Below, piece after piece: positions 1 to 9,704 of a stretch of DNA of 64,000 bases (position 1 is its first letter; the number at the start of each line of letters is the position of its first letter). Location: the NCBI GenBank assembly GCA_014360655.1, contig JACIXC010000003.1, forward strand, positions 186,001 to 250,000, read 5' to 3'. The notes under the pieces are model-generated. The model was given only the letters and a program-made list of their open reading frames with translations, was not told where the DNA came from and searched no databases. The position numbers and the translations under genes were made by a program. This DNA comes from Actinomycetota bacterium. GTDB taxonomy: Bacteria; Actinomycetota; Geothermincolia; Geothermincolales; RBG-13-55-18.

Positions 1-177
1 GAAGGGGGGATGGATGAGGTGGTGGTCACGGTAATCCTCGTCGAACTCGCGGCGGTAGGGCATGACGTCCTTTTCCACCCAGTCGCGGAAGATGGAACCC
101 AGGAGGCCGTCCATGGGCGAGACGTATTCCAGGGGTCGGGTGAAATCGTCGATGCTCCTCGCGTCGTTGCTTCCCAC
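1..177 (-). CDS. acyl-CoA dehydrogenase-like protein, N-terminal part (runs off window)
   Basis: Only the first 59 codons are inside the window. The GTG start at 177 has a strong ribosome site (GGAGGTGA, 5 nt away). The visible part begins MGSNDARSIDDFTRPLEYV and contains FRDWVEKDVMPYRREFDEDY, which resembles the helical N-terminus of acyl-CoA dehydrogenases. It lies 13 bp downstream of another acyl-CoA dehydrogenase gene on the same strand, so the two are probably co-transcribed and may form a heteromeric enzyme. The family call rests on this context and a short stretch, so it is tentative. Confidence 0.5.
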   Translation of the reverse strand, partial: MGSNDARSIDDFTRPLEYVSPMDGLLGSIFRDWVEKDVMPYRREFDEDYRDHHLIHPPF

Positions 178-190
178 GTGCGTCACCTCC

Positions 191-1426
191 TCACAGTGTC
201 CGGGCCCCGTAGAACCGGCGGGCGAAATCGTGCTTGGCCAGCTCGTAGGCGCCCAGGTAGCACTGCAGGGTCTTCACGTCGCGCCAGTAGCGCTCGAGCT
301 GCCATTCCTTGGCGTAGCCGGCGGAGGCCATGAGCTCCATGGTGCGGTGGATGGCGTATTCCGCCGAGGCGAGGACCTGGTGGGCGATCATGAGGGCGGC
401 GGTGAAGACGCCCTCGGAGTCGGCGTCCCCGTAAGTGTCCGGCTCGGCCAGCATCTCCGCCAGGTCGTAGGCCAGGAGGCGGTCCACGGCGATCTCCTTG
501 GCGATTTCCCCCATGAGGGCGCCGGTGAGCGGGTTTTCCTTGAAGATGTTGCCGGTGCCCTTGATCACCCGGTTATCGCCCCACTCCCTGAGGATGCGGT
601 AGGAGGCGAGGAGCGCACCGACCGCGGAAGCCGTCACTCCCAGGTAATACCAGGATAGGAGGTGTCGGTACTCATCCTCCTCGCGGAAGAGGCAGTTGCC
701 GGCGGGGAGCTCCACCCCCTCGAGGTCGAGGTCCGCGTTGCGGCTGGCGGCGAGGCCGGTCTTCTTGAATTCCGGCCCGCGCGAGACACCCTTCGCGTCG
801 CCGGGGACGAGGATGAAGGCCGGCCGCTCTTCCCCCTCCACCGCGCACCACGCCCCGAAGAGGTCGGCGTCGGCCCCGGAGCAGGTGGGCCGCGCGCGCC
901 TGCCGGAGAGCTTCCACCCCGTTGCCGTGGGCGTGGCCTTCACCTGGTAACTTTTCCCATGCCAGGCGGGCGCATCCTCCTCTTCCCCGAAGGCGGGGAG
1001 GAGGAAGGAGACGATGACCGGGGACCCGTTTGCGCAGAAGAGGGGGGCGAAACGGTCGCAGGCCTCCTGCTTGCGGTGGCCGTCCGCGGCGAGCGAGGCC
1101 TGCAGGGCGAAGCTGTGGGCGGCCAGGAAGGCCAGCCCGACGTCGGCCCTGCCGACCTGCTCCAGCGCCGCCGTCACCGTGAAGGCGGCCTCCGGCCCGC
1201 TGTGTCCGTCCCCGCCCAGTTCCTCCGGCCAGAACATCCTCTGCAGCCCCATGTCCGCCATCAGCCTGGCGTAGGCCGGCCCGAGGAGCCCCTCGTAGTC
1301 CTCCTTGAGTTCCAACCGCTTTTCCACGATCTCCTTTTCCACCAGGCCCTGCAGCCCCGCCGCCAGGTCGAGGTCGGGTTCCTGCAGGCGCCCCCGGGGA
1401 TAGGGGAACAGGTCCAGTCCGCTCAT
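191..1426 (-). CDS. acyl-CoA dehydrogenase family flavoprotein
   Basis: A 411-residue soluble flavoenzyme of the acyl-CoA dehydrogenase family, which oxidises acyl-CoA thioesters to the 2-enoyl form and passes electrons to ETF. The N-terminal helical domain includes FWPEELGGDGHSGPEAA, the middle beta domain has the WKLSGRR type segment, and the C-terminal helical domain includes ELMASAGYAKEWQLERYWRD, the usual end of the family. The ATG at 1426 is preceded by AAAGGGAGGTGCGT, and a longer upstream reading frame lacks a ribosome site. It precedes a second, truncated relative by 13 bp. Substrate cannot be read from sequence; a catalytic glutamate was not assigned with confidence. Confidence 0.85.
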   Translation of the reverse strand: MSGLDLFPYPRGRLQEPDLDLAAGLQGLVEKEIVEKRLELKEDYEGLLGPAYARLMADMGLQRMFWPEELGGDGHSGPEAAFTVTAALEQVGRADVGLAFLAAHSFALQASLAADGHRKQEACDRFAPLFCANGSPVIVSFLLPAFGEEEDAPAWHGKSYQVKATPTATGWKLSGRRARPTCSGADADLFGAWCAVEGEERPAFILVPGDAKGVSRGPEFKKTGLAASRNADLDLEGVELPAGNCLFREEDEYRHLLSWYYLGVTASAVGALLASYRILREWGDNRVIKGTGNIFKENPLTGALMGEIAKEIAVDRLLAYDLAEMLAEPDTYGDADSEGVFTAALMIAHQVLASAEYAIHRTMELMASAGYAKEWQLERYWRDVKTLQCYLGAYELAKHDFARRFYGARTL

Positions 1427-1723
1427 ACGCACCTCCCTTTCGGTACTTCCGACAAGTGTTTCGCAGAGGCCGACGGGACGGCACGGGCGGGCGTCCAACG
1501 GTTAAGCGGATGGGCGAGTCTCAGCGGGTGGAGCAAGAGCACCTCCCCTTAGGATTCATCCCTGCTGCGAGCATCGGCCGGCCCTGTTGGCGGGAACCTT
1601 ACTGCGAGACATGCCCGCGGTGCGGGCAAGTAGAGCACCGTTCGCCCCGTTACGGGAGCAGCCTCCTTCCCGATTTATAACTTTATCCCCTCGGGCGGTT
1701 ATTCTCAAACCAATCCATTCTTT
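1427..1723. other. intergenic region, no gene recognised
   Basis: This region holds the leader of the acyl-CoA dehydrogenase operon on the minus strand and the terminus of an insertion-sequence remnant at its right edge. Several short hairpins are possible, but I recognise no riboswitch class, terminator or RNA gene. Confidence 0.4.
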
Positions 1724-2885
1724 GGTTGCTGTCCGGAAAAGGTAGGCACCCCATCCCGGCAAAACCTCAACACGCAATCCTCTCATGGCCGGCTAAGACC
1801 CTGAGGACATCCTTCACCCAGGGGTCACCGCTCCTCGCCTCGAGCAGCGGCATGTTCTTCTTGAGCCAGGCCTCCGGGTTCCTCCTCGCCTCCCCTCTGA
1901 GGGAAGCCATGGCCGCCACGGCCGCCTTCTCGTCTGCCTGCCTCCTTGCGGTGACGTAGGATCCGAGTTCCCCGTTCTCCCTGAGCTCGATGATCTGGCA
2001 CATGTGATCGGCGCCCTGTGGCCTCCGGCCCATGCCCCGCTTCTTGAAGCGGTCTGAGGCGAGCTTGTCCACGTTTGACTCGATGGCCCCGGGGGAGCGG
2101 CCTTCTTCTCCCGGCGGAAGCACGTCCTTCCAGTCGCGCAGCCAGGCGGAGAGGGAGGAGATGCAGGCGATGGCCTCGGAGATGCGCCTCCTCTTCCCCT
2201 CGTCGGCGGCTTTCTCCAGGTGTTCCTCGAGGGCGGCCACGACCTCGGAAGCCTTGCCCTCCTTGGTCGGGGAGAAGAGGCGGAAGGCCTCGCGGGAAAA
2301 GCCGAGGGCCCCGGTGAGCGACCTTGCCAGGTGGGAGCGGTCCAGCCGGGCGTGGGTGCAGGCGAAGAGTCCGGGGCCCTGCTTGAGCCAGGAGGACCCG
2401 TCCGAGGACCGGATGACCTCGCCTACCCTGGAGTGCTCGTAGACGGCGGCGAGATCGGCGCTCCAGCAGGAAAGGAAGGTGGCTCCGTCGGTGGCGGAGA
2501 GGCAGGTCCGCCTGCCCAGGGTTCTCCACTTGTCCTCCCCGACCTGTGACCAGCCCTCGTAGGAGATGCCCACCTTGAGCTCGTGCTTCCTCCTTTCTCC
2601 TGATTGTTTAGCTTTCACCCATGAATAATTGAGTGGCCTCTCCTCTTCTTCCTTCTCGGACCTGCCTACGAAAGAATTACAGCAACTTGACCTTGGGTTA
2701 ATGGGGCCAGATCTCCAATCCGCAGTCACGAGAAACATCGGGGCCAAAACCTGCGGGCGCCGGAAGTTAACGGGGGCTTGAGATTGAAGATGCACCCTGA
2801 GTTTGTTGTGCTGGGGACAGGTTAGCATCCCCCTCCCAGCGCTTCGGCGTGTGCCGCACGTGTTCGATGCCGCTTGAGGCAGCAT
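1724..2885 (-). pseudogene. ISLre2/UPF0236-family transposase remnant, copy 1 (N-terminus lost)
   Basis: The reading frame 1767-2885 carries the central and C-terminal parts of an ISLre2 (UPF0236) transposase: ELKVGISYEGW, then SSDGSSWLKQG and SNVDKLASDRFKKRGMGRR. Homology appears to begin near 2640; the residues before it do not look like the family, and the usual N-terminal domain (seen in copy 2) is missing. The element end at about 1724 (GTTGCTGTCCGG...) is nearly identical to the end of copy 2 at about 5938. The gene is probably inactive. It lies in the same orientation as copy 2, and the two flank a secreted-protein gene. Confidence 0.75.
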
Positions 2886-2950
2886 CGCCGCGCAGCGGGA
2901 TCACCGATACGGCATCCCGCGGAAGCGACGGCATTTGATCTGACTGGGGG

Positions 2951-5785
2951 TCAGTGCAGCGCCGCGGAATCTTCCTGGATCGCCGTCTGGATATCGCCCC
3001 ACGAAGTAGTGTCGTAGAACCACTGCCAGAAGGTGAAGGTCACCGTTTCTCCAGGGTCCACCGCTTCGAAGACCTTGTCGAAGAAGATGTTCGAGGCATA
3101 GGCGCCGCTGTCGTTGTCGTCCGGCCGGTACTCGGTCCCGTAGTTAACCCATTCGTAGGATGTTTGAGCAAGAGCGGGAGCCGAAAGGAAATAGCCGTAC
3201 CTCGCGGGGACGGCCGCCTGGAATATCAAGCCCTGGGCGGCGAATACCCCTTGGTCGTAGGCGACCATCCAGGGTGCGGCCAGGGTGGACATGGCCACCG
3301 TTGACTCGACGGCCCGGTCGGAGGTGTCCCCGCAGTAGCGGCCCTCGTCATTCGTATCCCGGTCAGAGCCGATCCATTGCTCCCGGCCCCAGACCAGGGG
3401 GTAGGTATGGGTGGAGGAACCGTTGTTCACGAAGGAGAGTTCCTGTCGGATGTAGCGCCGTCCCGCGTAGAAGGTATGCGTCTTCGTCGCGGCGATCCCC
3501 GTATCCAGCTGTTGTTTCCATCCAGTGCCGGCGGTATCGTCGGAATGAACGGTGACCACGATGGAACCGTTATCCTCACTGGCGATATAGTCCATCCATT
3601 CCTGTTGTTTCCACTTGATGTCGTAGGCGTAGCTCCCGGAACCATCGTTGCGGGCGACGTTGTCGACGTGCACCGCGGTCCTCTCCATACAGTCGGTGGA
3701 GACATCGGGAGCGCCCGGCTCGTGGGCCCGGCTCTCCGCCTGCATGCCGGCATGCTCGTGTCCCCCACCGTAGACGAAGGTGGTCCAGTACCTGTTGGAG
3801 ATCATCAGGCCGTTGTAGAACTCACGGTTTCCCATGTCCGCGGTGTTGACCCGGTCGTAGCGGGTGGCGAAGAGGTCGGTGTCGGAATCAAAAGTGATGT
3901 CGACGTCTACCTCCGTCGCCGACAAGGACGCCTTCTGCAGGTACAGGGTATGGAGGGCGGGTTCCCACCACCAGCAGTCGCCATTCGACGCGGCCGTGCC
4001 TTGCGCGACCGCGGTCCCGTCGTATTTCACGGTAAAGTTGCCGACACTCGAGGTCACGGGGTGGAAGGGTATGGCCACGGCCACGTTGCTCTTGGCCGAT
4101 GCCGCGTGGATGACCAGATCGCTTATGGAGTAATCCCAATGGTCTCCGTTCCAAACCGGGTTGAAGTCGGTGTAATCGTAACCAGTCCCCTTGGAGCTCT
4201 TCCTCCTGGTCACGAAGGTGCTGAAACCGCCGGTGTCGGAATAGTAGTCGATGGAAGCGAAGCTCGGGCTGTCGTCCAGCTCCACCCTTACCGCGAAGGT
4301 GCCGGTATTTGGGTCGGCGCAACCAATACCGTAATTGGACCCCGGGTAGATCACCCCCTCGAAACGGCTGGCGCTGGCGTTCCAGCTCATCGGCGCATAG
4401 AAGATCTGCGCGGCGGGTGTCGTCACCTTTGCCCTGGCATAGGGATAATCAGCAACTTTCAAGGCGCTCAGGGTGGCATAGACGGGCACGGCTCCGCACC
4501 ACCCGTCCTCGCTCTTGCCCAGGGACCCGGTGATGCCGGGGACCGGCTGCGGCGGGGCCTGTGAAAGGGCGACGATGCGCGCATTGTCCATGCCGGCATC
4601 CGGGACGGCCGAGGCCCCGCTCCACACCCTCAACTTAAAGGTATGGGCGGACGCAGAAAGGCTCACCTTCTTCGCCACGGCAAAGGACAACCTGTCAGTA
4701 TCGTCCTTGAAACCCTTCTGCTCGTAGCCGACCGAGGTGCCGTCGGCGGTAAGGTCATAGTAACCGTTGTAGGCGGCCCCGTTCGCCTCATCGCCTCCGA
4801 CAATCGCGCTGGCCAGGATGTAGTAGTCGTCCTGGGACGGCGGCGTGAACTGCAGCGAGGCTGCATCGTAGGGTGTTCCGCCTCCGTTGGTGACATAGCC
4901 TTCCGCCGACGTGTACTGACAAGAGAGCCCATTGGTAGAAAGCGGGATTGCGGTCACCCGGGCATTGCGCGCTTTGTGCTTGGTCGTCCCTGAATTGCAG
5001 GCTTGGATCTTCAAGGTGTGGGAACCCGCGCTCAGGTTGCTCACCGAAATCACGAAGTGGTCAAGGAAATCGGTGGTGTCCTTCGCCTCTGATATGGTCT
5101 CTCCCAGGTTGACCGCATCTATTAAGGTTCTCACCCTTATGCTCTGGGAGGAGGACAGGGCGTTGAACTCGGCCGAGGAGACGAGCAGGTAATCCCCCGC
5201 GGCATCGACGCTGAACGTCTTGGAGACGATATCCTGGTAGCTGGGGTAGGTAGTGCTGATTGTCTGTGTGCTCGCTGCCTCCTGGGTCGCGAAACTGCTC
5301 ACAGGGATCGCCAATATCCGAGCCCGTCGGGCGTAGGCATAGGCGAACGCGCTCTCGCTCCGATACTGCAGTTTGATGGTGTGGCTGGCCGCGGTGAGGT
5401 TCACGACCTTCTGGGCAGCAAAGTGGTTGATGTATATGTTGGTCTGATCCGGTTCGCCAGTAAAGTCCGCGCAGGACGTGCCGTCCACGGTCATACGCGC
5501 CAGGACGCTGTAGGAGGAGCTGCTGCCTCTCAGTTCCGCGGTTCCGATGATGAGGTAGTAGCCCGGCACTTCCGGAGTGAAGGTCAAGACCGCCTTGTCC
5601 TGGTAAGAAGTCGAGCGCGTGGAGGATTCGGCCTCTGCCTCGGCATACTTTATGGTACTGGACGCGGCCTGGGCGCGGTTGTCGCCCGCCAGGAAAGAAC
5701 ACGGAAATTCCAGCAAAGATATGGTCAACACAAAGACAAGGATAACGAAAAACCTGGCATAACTGGGCTTTGAGCGCAGTTTCAT
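2951..5785 (-). CDS. large secreted protein with three N-terminal beta-type repeats
   Basis: A 944-residue exported protein. The ATG at 5785 has AGGAGG 6 nt upstream, and a TTG two codons earlier is less well placed. A signal peptide (basic start, hydrophobic run VILVFVLTISLLEF, AQA cleavage near residue 41) is followed by three related modules of roughly 120-130 residues, each ending in a motif like ARILAIPVSS, ARVTAIPLST and ARIVALSQAP, suggesting carbohydrate- or ligand-binding beta-sandwich folds. The C-terminal ~500 residues are Trp/Tyr/Asp-rich without recognised catalytic motifs. There is no LPxTG or obvious anchor. Composition (Ser/Thr/Asn-rich, lower GC) differs from neighbours, and transposase remnants flank it, so recent acquisition is likely. 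Function unknown. Confidence 0.8.
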   Translation of the reverse strand: MKLRSKPSYARFFVILVFVLTISLLEFPCSFLAGDNRAQAASSTIKYAEAEAESSTRSTSYQDKAVLTFTPEVPGYYLIIGTAELRGSSSSYSVLARMTVDGTSCADFTGEPDQTNIYINHFAAQKVVNLTAASHTIKLQYRSESAFAYAYARRARILAIPVSSFATQEAASTQTISTTYPSYQDIVSKTFSVDAAGDYLLVSSAEFNALSSSQSIRVRTLIDAVNLGETISEAKDTTDFLDHFVISVSNLSAGSHTLKIQACNSGTTKHKARNARVTAIPLSTNGLSCQYTSAEGYVTNGGGTPYDAASLQFTPPSQDDYYILASAIVGGDEANGAAYNGYYDLTADGTSVGYEQKGFKDDTDRLSFAVAKKVSLSASAHTFKLRVWSGASAVPDAGMDNARIVALSQAPPQPVPGITGSLGKSEDGWCGAVPVYATLSALKVADYPYARAKVTTPAAQIFYAPMSWNASASRFEGVIYPGSNYGIGCADPNTGTFAVRVELDDSPSFASIDYYSDTGGFSTFVTRRKSSKGTGYDYTDFNPVWNGDHWDYSISDLVIHAASAKSNVAVAIPFHPVTSSVGNFTVKYDGTAVAQGTAASNGDCWWWEPALHTLYLQKASLSATEVDVDITFDSDTDLFATRYDRVNTADMGNREFYNGLMISNRYWTTFVYGGGHEHAGMQAESRAHEPGAPDVSTDCMERTAVHVDNVARNDGSGSYAYDIKWKQQEWMDYIASEDNGSIVVTVHSDDTAGTGWKQQLDTGIAATKTHTFYAGRRYIRQELSFVNNGSSTHTYPLVWGREQWIGSDRDTNDEGRYCGDTSDRAVESTVAMSTLAAPWMVAYDQGVFAAQGLIFQAAVPARYGYFLSAPALAQTSYEWVNYGTEYRPDDNDSGAYASNIFFDKVFEAVDPGETVTFTFWQWFYDTTSWGDIQTAIQEDSAALH

Positions 5786-5936
5786 GACCAACCTCCTGAA
5801 TGAATCATGCGTCCTATCGTCAACCTATAATTCCGTGCCGACACACATCAAGAGATCTGTCCGGCTTCCCATATGCACTTCGCCTTCACAATATTCTACA
5901 ACCAAGCGTGCAAATTGGCACCTCGCGAATTAAGAG

Positions 5937-6745
5937 GGTTGCTGTCCGGAAAAGGTAGGCACCCCATCCTGGCAAAACCTCAACACGCCATCCTCTCATG
6001 GCCGGCTAAGACCCTGAGGACATCCTTCACCCAGGGGTCACCGCTCCTCGCCTCGAGCAGCGGCATGTTCTTCTTGAGCCAGGCCTCCGGGTTCCTCCTC
6101 GCCTCCCCTCTGAATGAGGCCGCGGCCACCTCGGCCGCCCCATCATCTGCCCTCCTTCTCCTGGAGATGAGATTGCCCAGCTCCCCGTTCTCCCTGAGCT
6201 CGATGATCTGGCACATGTGATCGGCGCCCTGTGGCCTCCGGCCCATGCCCCGCTTCTTGAAGCGGTCTGAGGCGAGCTTGTCCACGTTTGACTCGATGGC
6301 CCCGGGGGAGCGGCCTTCTTCTCCCGGCGGAAGCACGTCCTTCCAGTCGCGCAGCCAGGCGGAGAGGGAGGAGATGTAGGCGATGGCCTCGGAGATGCGC
6401 CTCCATGGCGGGGGTCACGGCCATACCCCCCTTATCCCAGCCCAGGGCCTCGTCCAGGAGGAAGCGGCATCTTCCCTCCGCGTCCCGGTATACCTTCTTC
6501 CCACCCTCACCACCCCGAGGCGGGTGAGCACATCCCTCTCCCTTGCTCCCACCATGCGCAGTCCCTTGCCCCTCCGCTTCGCCAGCCTCCAATCCAGGTA
6601 GGCAAAGACCGCCTCGAGCATCCGCCGCCCCGGCTCAAACACGAGCCTTGCGATCTTCTCCTCGATCTCTTCGATGCCCTTCGCTTCGGAAACCAGACGT
6701 GGTACCACGGTTGTCAGGTTGAACATTTGGGAGATCACCCCTTTC
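5937..6745 (-). pseudogene. ISLre2/UPF0236-family transposase remnant, copy 2 (internal deletion and frameshift)
   Basis: The N-terminal part is intact from ATG 6726 (MFNLTTVVPRLVSEAKGIEE, then RRMLEAVFAYLDWRLAKR). The frame shifts near 6500 (VGRR to KKVYRDAEGRCRFLLDEALG), and around 6405 the sequence jumps to the C-terminal segment seen in copy 1 (RISEAIAYISSLSAWLRDW), removing the whole central catalytic region. The 3' end from about 5938 to 6400 is almost identical to copy 1, differing mainly in a stretch near 6118-6180. Imperfect terminal inverted repeats are visible: CACCCCATCCTGGCAAAACC at the left end and a matching complement around 6755-6785. It is non-functional. Confidence 0.75.
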
Positions 6746-6754
6746 TTCCTTGTT

Positions 6755-6850
6755 GAGTGGTTTTGGCAGGATGATAGGGTGGTCTTCAACCTTTTTCAAA
6801 CCGGAAAGCGCCTACCGAAACGATACGGCATCCATTCTTTGCGCAGTCGG
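6755..6850 (+). repeat. dispersed intergenic repeat, copy C
   Basis: The core CGGAAAGCGCCTACCG with following ACGATACGGCATCC matches copies near 11.9 kb (same strand) and 21.1 kb (opposite strand). This copy directly abuts the end of the transposase remnant, and the repeat's 5' half resembles the element terminus, so the family may derive from insertion-sequence ends. Confidence 0.55.
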
Positions 6851-7275
6851 CGCCCGCGGGACGGGGGTCGCCGTGAGGATGTCCCGGGAGCGGTCAACGC
6901 GATGCCCGCCGGCACGTACCGGCTGGGCCGGGTTATTTCGCGTTGTGCGTCCACGCCTTGAAGCGCTTCGGGTCGCTCGCACCGTTCCGCATCGGCGACA
7001 TCGGCGGTGCCGGCGCGAACCACCCTTTTACGGCGCGAGGACGAGGGGACGGCTTTCCCGGGTACGGTCTTGCTGGAGAGATACACGAGAGCGGCCGTTG
7101 CCTCGATGAAAACATGCGAAAAGCGCTTTCGTCAGAACATGAGGGTCTGCTCGAAAGCCGCTTCTTGCTCTGCCCCCTGGCTTCGGACACATGATGGACA
7201 GCGTAACGCGTCCTCCTTTATCGTAATGGTTGTCCGCGCATGTTCCGGCAACGGCTACCGGCAGGGAGGGTGAAG
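6851..7275. other. intergenic region, no gene recognised
   Basis: About 425 bp between the repeat and the iron-sulfur protein gene. Reading frames here are arginine/proline-rich shadows without ribosome sites. No terminator or RNA gene is evident. Confidence 0.4.
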
Positions 7276-8193
7276 ATGAAGGAATCGACGAAAAAAATCT
7301 TCCGGCTGCACGGTTGGAGGCTGGACCGAGCCGTGCACAACTACTTCTATTTCCTCTTCTACGACCTCTACGTGAAGGCGGCGCTCTATCTCACCAGGGC
7401 GGTGGTGGCTCTCTTCTCCCGTTTCGAGGCCACCAAGCACGTACCGAAGTTCATCTTCGAGCGCTACCACGCCAAGGTGCTTTCCCGCGGGGACGTCACC
7501 AAGATCCTCGACCTGGAGGAGTCGGTGGAGCTGGGGCCGGACACCACCAAGCGCATCATCCCCTTCCGTTACGCGAACAAGATCGTGCTGCGCGAACCCA
7601 CCCACCTGGCGGTGATGGACTGCCCGTGCAAGCTGGAGATGGACGATCCCTGCCGGCCGGTGGCCTCGTGCATCGCCGTGGGAAGGCCCGTGGTGGACTT
7701 CTGGCTGGAGCATTGCGGCAAGTACCACGCGCGCAGGATAAGCAAGGAGGAGGCGCTGGCCATCATCGATGAATACCGCCGCAATGGCCACATCAACCAG
7801 GCCTTCTTCAAGGTAGCCACGGGTGGGAGCATGGGTGTCATCTGCAACTGCTGCCCGCGTTGCTGCGTGAGCATGCGGGCCACCGCCCTGGTCGGGCGCA
7901 TCAAGGGGGCAGAGGGCATTTCCCAGTACGCCCCGTCCGGGTACACCGTGCGGCACGACACGGCGAAGTGCGACCTGTGCGGCACCTGCGTGCAGCGTTG
8001 CCACTTCGGGGCGGTGGAGATCGTGGGCGGGGAGCGCCGTTACCATCCCGAGAAGTGCTACGGTTGCGAACTCTGCGTGGAGGGGTGCCCGCAGGGGGCC
8101 CTTTCCCTGGTGCTCGAGGAGGGCGGCCTGCTGCCGCTGGACATGGACCGGGTGGAGGTTTGGCTGCGAGCGGACTCACACGGCGACCCGTAA
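7276..8193 (+). CDS. 4Fe-4S ferredoxin-domain iron-sulfur protein
   Basis: A 305-residue protein with two C-terminal [4Fe-4S] motifs of ferredoxin type (CDLCGTCVQRCHFGAVEI and CYGCELCVEGCPQGALSL). The N-terminal two thirds carries extra cysteine groups (MDCPCK, CRPVASC, ICNCCPRCC) that could bind further clusters or metal. It probably shuttles electrons in anaerobic metabolism. The ATG at 7276 follows GGGAGGGTGAAG; the first ~50 residues are aromatic and hydrophobic but show no clear transmembrane pair. No partner gene is adjacent, so the redox partner is unknown. Confidence 0.8.
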   Translation: MKESTKKIFRLHGWRLDRAVHNYFYFLFYDLYVKAALYLTRAVVALFSRFEATKHVPKFIFERYHAKVLSRGDVTKILDLEESVELGPDTTKRIIPFRYANKIVLREPTHLAVMDCPCKLEMDDPCRPVASCIAVGRPVVDFWLEHCGKYHARRISKEEALAIIDEYRRNGHINQAFFKVATGGSMGVICNCCPRCCVSMRATALVGRIKGAEGISQYAPSGYTVRHDTAKCDLCGTCVQRCHFGAVEIVGGERRYHPEKCYGCELCVEGCPQGALSLVLEEGGLLPLDMDRVEVWLRADSHGDP

Positions 8194-8266
8194 TCGGTCG
8201 AAGCGGCTAGCTCGATGACCCTGGCCCCCGGCGCTGAAGAAGCCCAGCGCCCGTGCCCGGAGGCCG

Positions 8267-9619
8267 TTATTCGCCCTTGCGCGGGCTGTAATTGAGGAAG
8301 CGCGCGTACTGGGCCTGGAAGGTGAGTCGCACGGGCCCGATGGGCCCGTTGCGGTGCTTGGCCACCTTGACGTCCGCCCGCCCCTTCAGCTCCTCGTTGT
8401 CCGGGTCGTAGACCTCCTTGCGGTGGATGAAGATGATGAGGTCGGCATCCTGCTCGATGGCCCCGGATTCCCTCAGGTCCGAGAGGATGGGTTCGCGGTT
8501 GTGCTTCTCGGGCTCGCGGGAGAGCTGGGAGACGGCGATGACGGGGATGTTGAAGTCCCTGCCGATCACCTTCAGCCCCCGCGAGATGGCGGCGATCTCC
8601 TGCACGCGGTTCTCCATGCGCCGGTCGGAGCTCATGAGCTGTATGTAGTCTATGATGACCAGCCCGATGTCGTGTTGCGACTTGAGGCGGCGCAGCTTGG
8701 AGCGCAGTTCCATGATGCCGATGTCGGCGCTGTCGTCGATGAAGATGGAGGCGGACGCCAGGTCGCCGGCCGCCTCCGAGAGGCGTTCCCAGACGTCGTC
8801 GTCCTTGAAACTGGACTTGAGTTTCTGGCTGTTCACGCGCGCCCTGGAGCAGAGCAACCTCTTTGCCACCTCCTGGGCGCTCATCTCCAGGCTGAAGATG
8901 GCCACGGGGATGCCTTCCTCCACCGCCACGTAGTCGGCGATGTTCAATGCCAGCGAGGTCTTGCCCATGGAGGGGCGGGCGGCGATGACGATGAGGTCGG
9001 AGGGCTGCAGGCCCATGGTCAGCCGGTCGAGGTCGGTGAAGCCGGTGTAGATGCCCGTGTCCTCCCCGCCCTCGGCGATCCTTTCAAGCTCCTCGAAGGT
9101 GTCCTCCATGACTTCCTTCATCAGCTTGACGTTGTCCTTCCTGCGGTGCTGCGCGACGTTGAAGATGATGTCCTCGGCCTCGTCCAGCGCCTCCATGATG
9201 TCCTCGGGAGCCCGGTAGCCCACGGCGGCCACCTTGCCCGCGGCCTCGATGAGGCGTCGGTAGGTGGCCAGCTTTGAGACCACCTCGGCGTAATACCTCG
9301 CGTTTGCCGGGGTGGGGACGGATGACATGAGGTTCACTATGTAGGGCCGATCCCCCACCTTTTCCAGGTTTCCCTGCGCGCGCAGGGATTCGGAGAGGGT
9401 CACCGGGTCCACGGGTTCCCCGGAAGCGAAGAGCTGCAGGGCCGCCCGGTAGATGATGGCATGGGCTTCCTTGTAGAAGTCCTCGGGCGCAACGATCTCT
9501 GATATCTCCAGGATGGCCTCCTGGGAGAGCAACATGGACCCGAGCACGGACTGCTCGGCCTCTATGCTGTGCGGCGGAAGCTGGTCGTGACGGTCAAACG
9601 CCTGGATAACCGTGCTCAT
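8267..9619 (-). CDS. dnaB: replicative DNA helicase DnaB
   Basis: Hexameric 5'-3' helicase of the replisome, about 450 residues, the usual length. The N-terminal domain starts QLPPHSIEAEQSVLGSMLLS. The RecA-like C-terminal domain has Walker A AARPSMGKTSLALN, Walker B LVIIDYIQLM and the QEIAAISRGLK/SQLSREPE segments. Of two in-frame ATGs, the one at 9619 sits 6 nt after GGGGGGAG and is preferred over 9625. It is the last gene of the rpsF-ssb-rpsR-rplI-dnaB operon, 85 bp after rplI. Confidence 0.97.
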   Translation of the reverse strand: MSTVIQAFDRHDQLPPHSIEAEQSVLGSMLLSQEAILEISEIVAPEDFYKEAHAIIYRAALQLFASGEPVDPVTLSESLRAQGNLEKVGDRPYIVNLMSSVPTPANARYYAEVVSKLATYRRLIEAAGKVAAVGYRAPEDIMEALDEAEDIIFNVAQHRRKDNVKLMKEVMEDTFEELERIAEGGEDTGIYTGFTDLDRLTMGLQPSDLIVIAARPSMGKTSLALNIADYVAVEEGIPVAIFSLEMSAQEVAKRLLCSRARVNSQKLKSSFKDDDVWERLSEAAGDLASASIFIDDSADIGIMELRSKLRRLKSQHDIGLVIIDYIQLMSSDRRMENRVQEIAAISRGLKVIGRDFNIPVIAVSQLSREPEKHNREPILSDLRESGAIEQDADLIIFIHRKEVYDPDNEELKGRADVKVAKHRNGPIGPVRLTFQAQYARFLNYSPRKGE

Positions 9620-9704
9620 GCCCATCTCCCCCCGTCTCGACTCGCGATCCTTCAGCGCATCATGCCCCGCATAGCGCCCGGGACCATGTCCGCATCCGGT
9701 CGAT

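Noticed and set aside
191-1552. Long overlapping ORFs on the opposite strand of the acyl-CoA dehydrogenase gene
   Set aside because: Shadow frames typical of GC-rich DNA; no ribosome sites or family-like sequence.
1427-1723. Possible riboswitch upstream of the acyl-CoA dehydrogenase operon
   Set aside because: GC-rich hairpins and a GGGGAGGTGC stretch are present, but no conserved boxes of cobalamin, TPP or other classes and no terminator.
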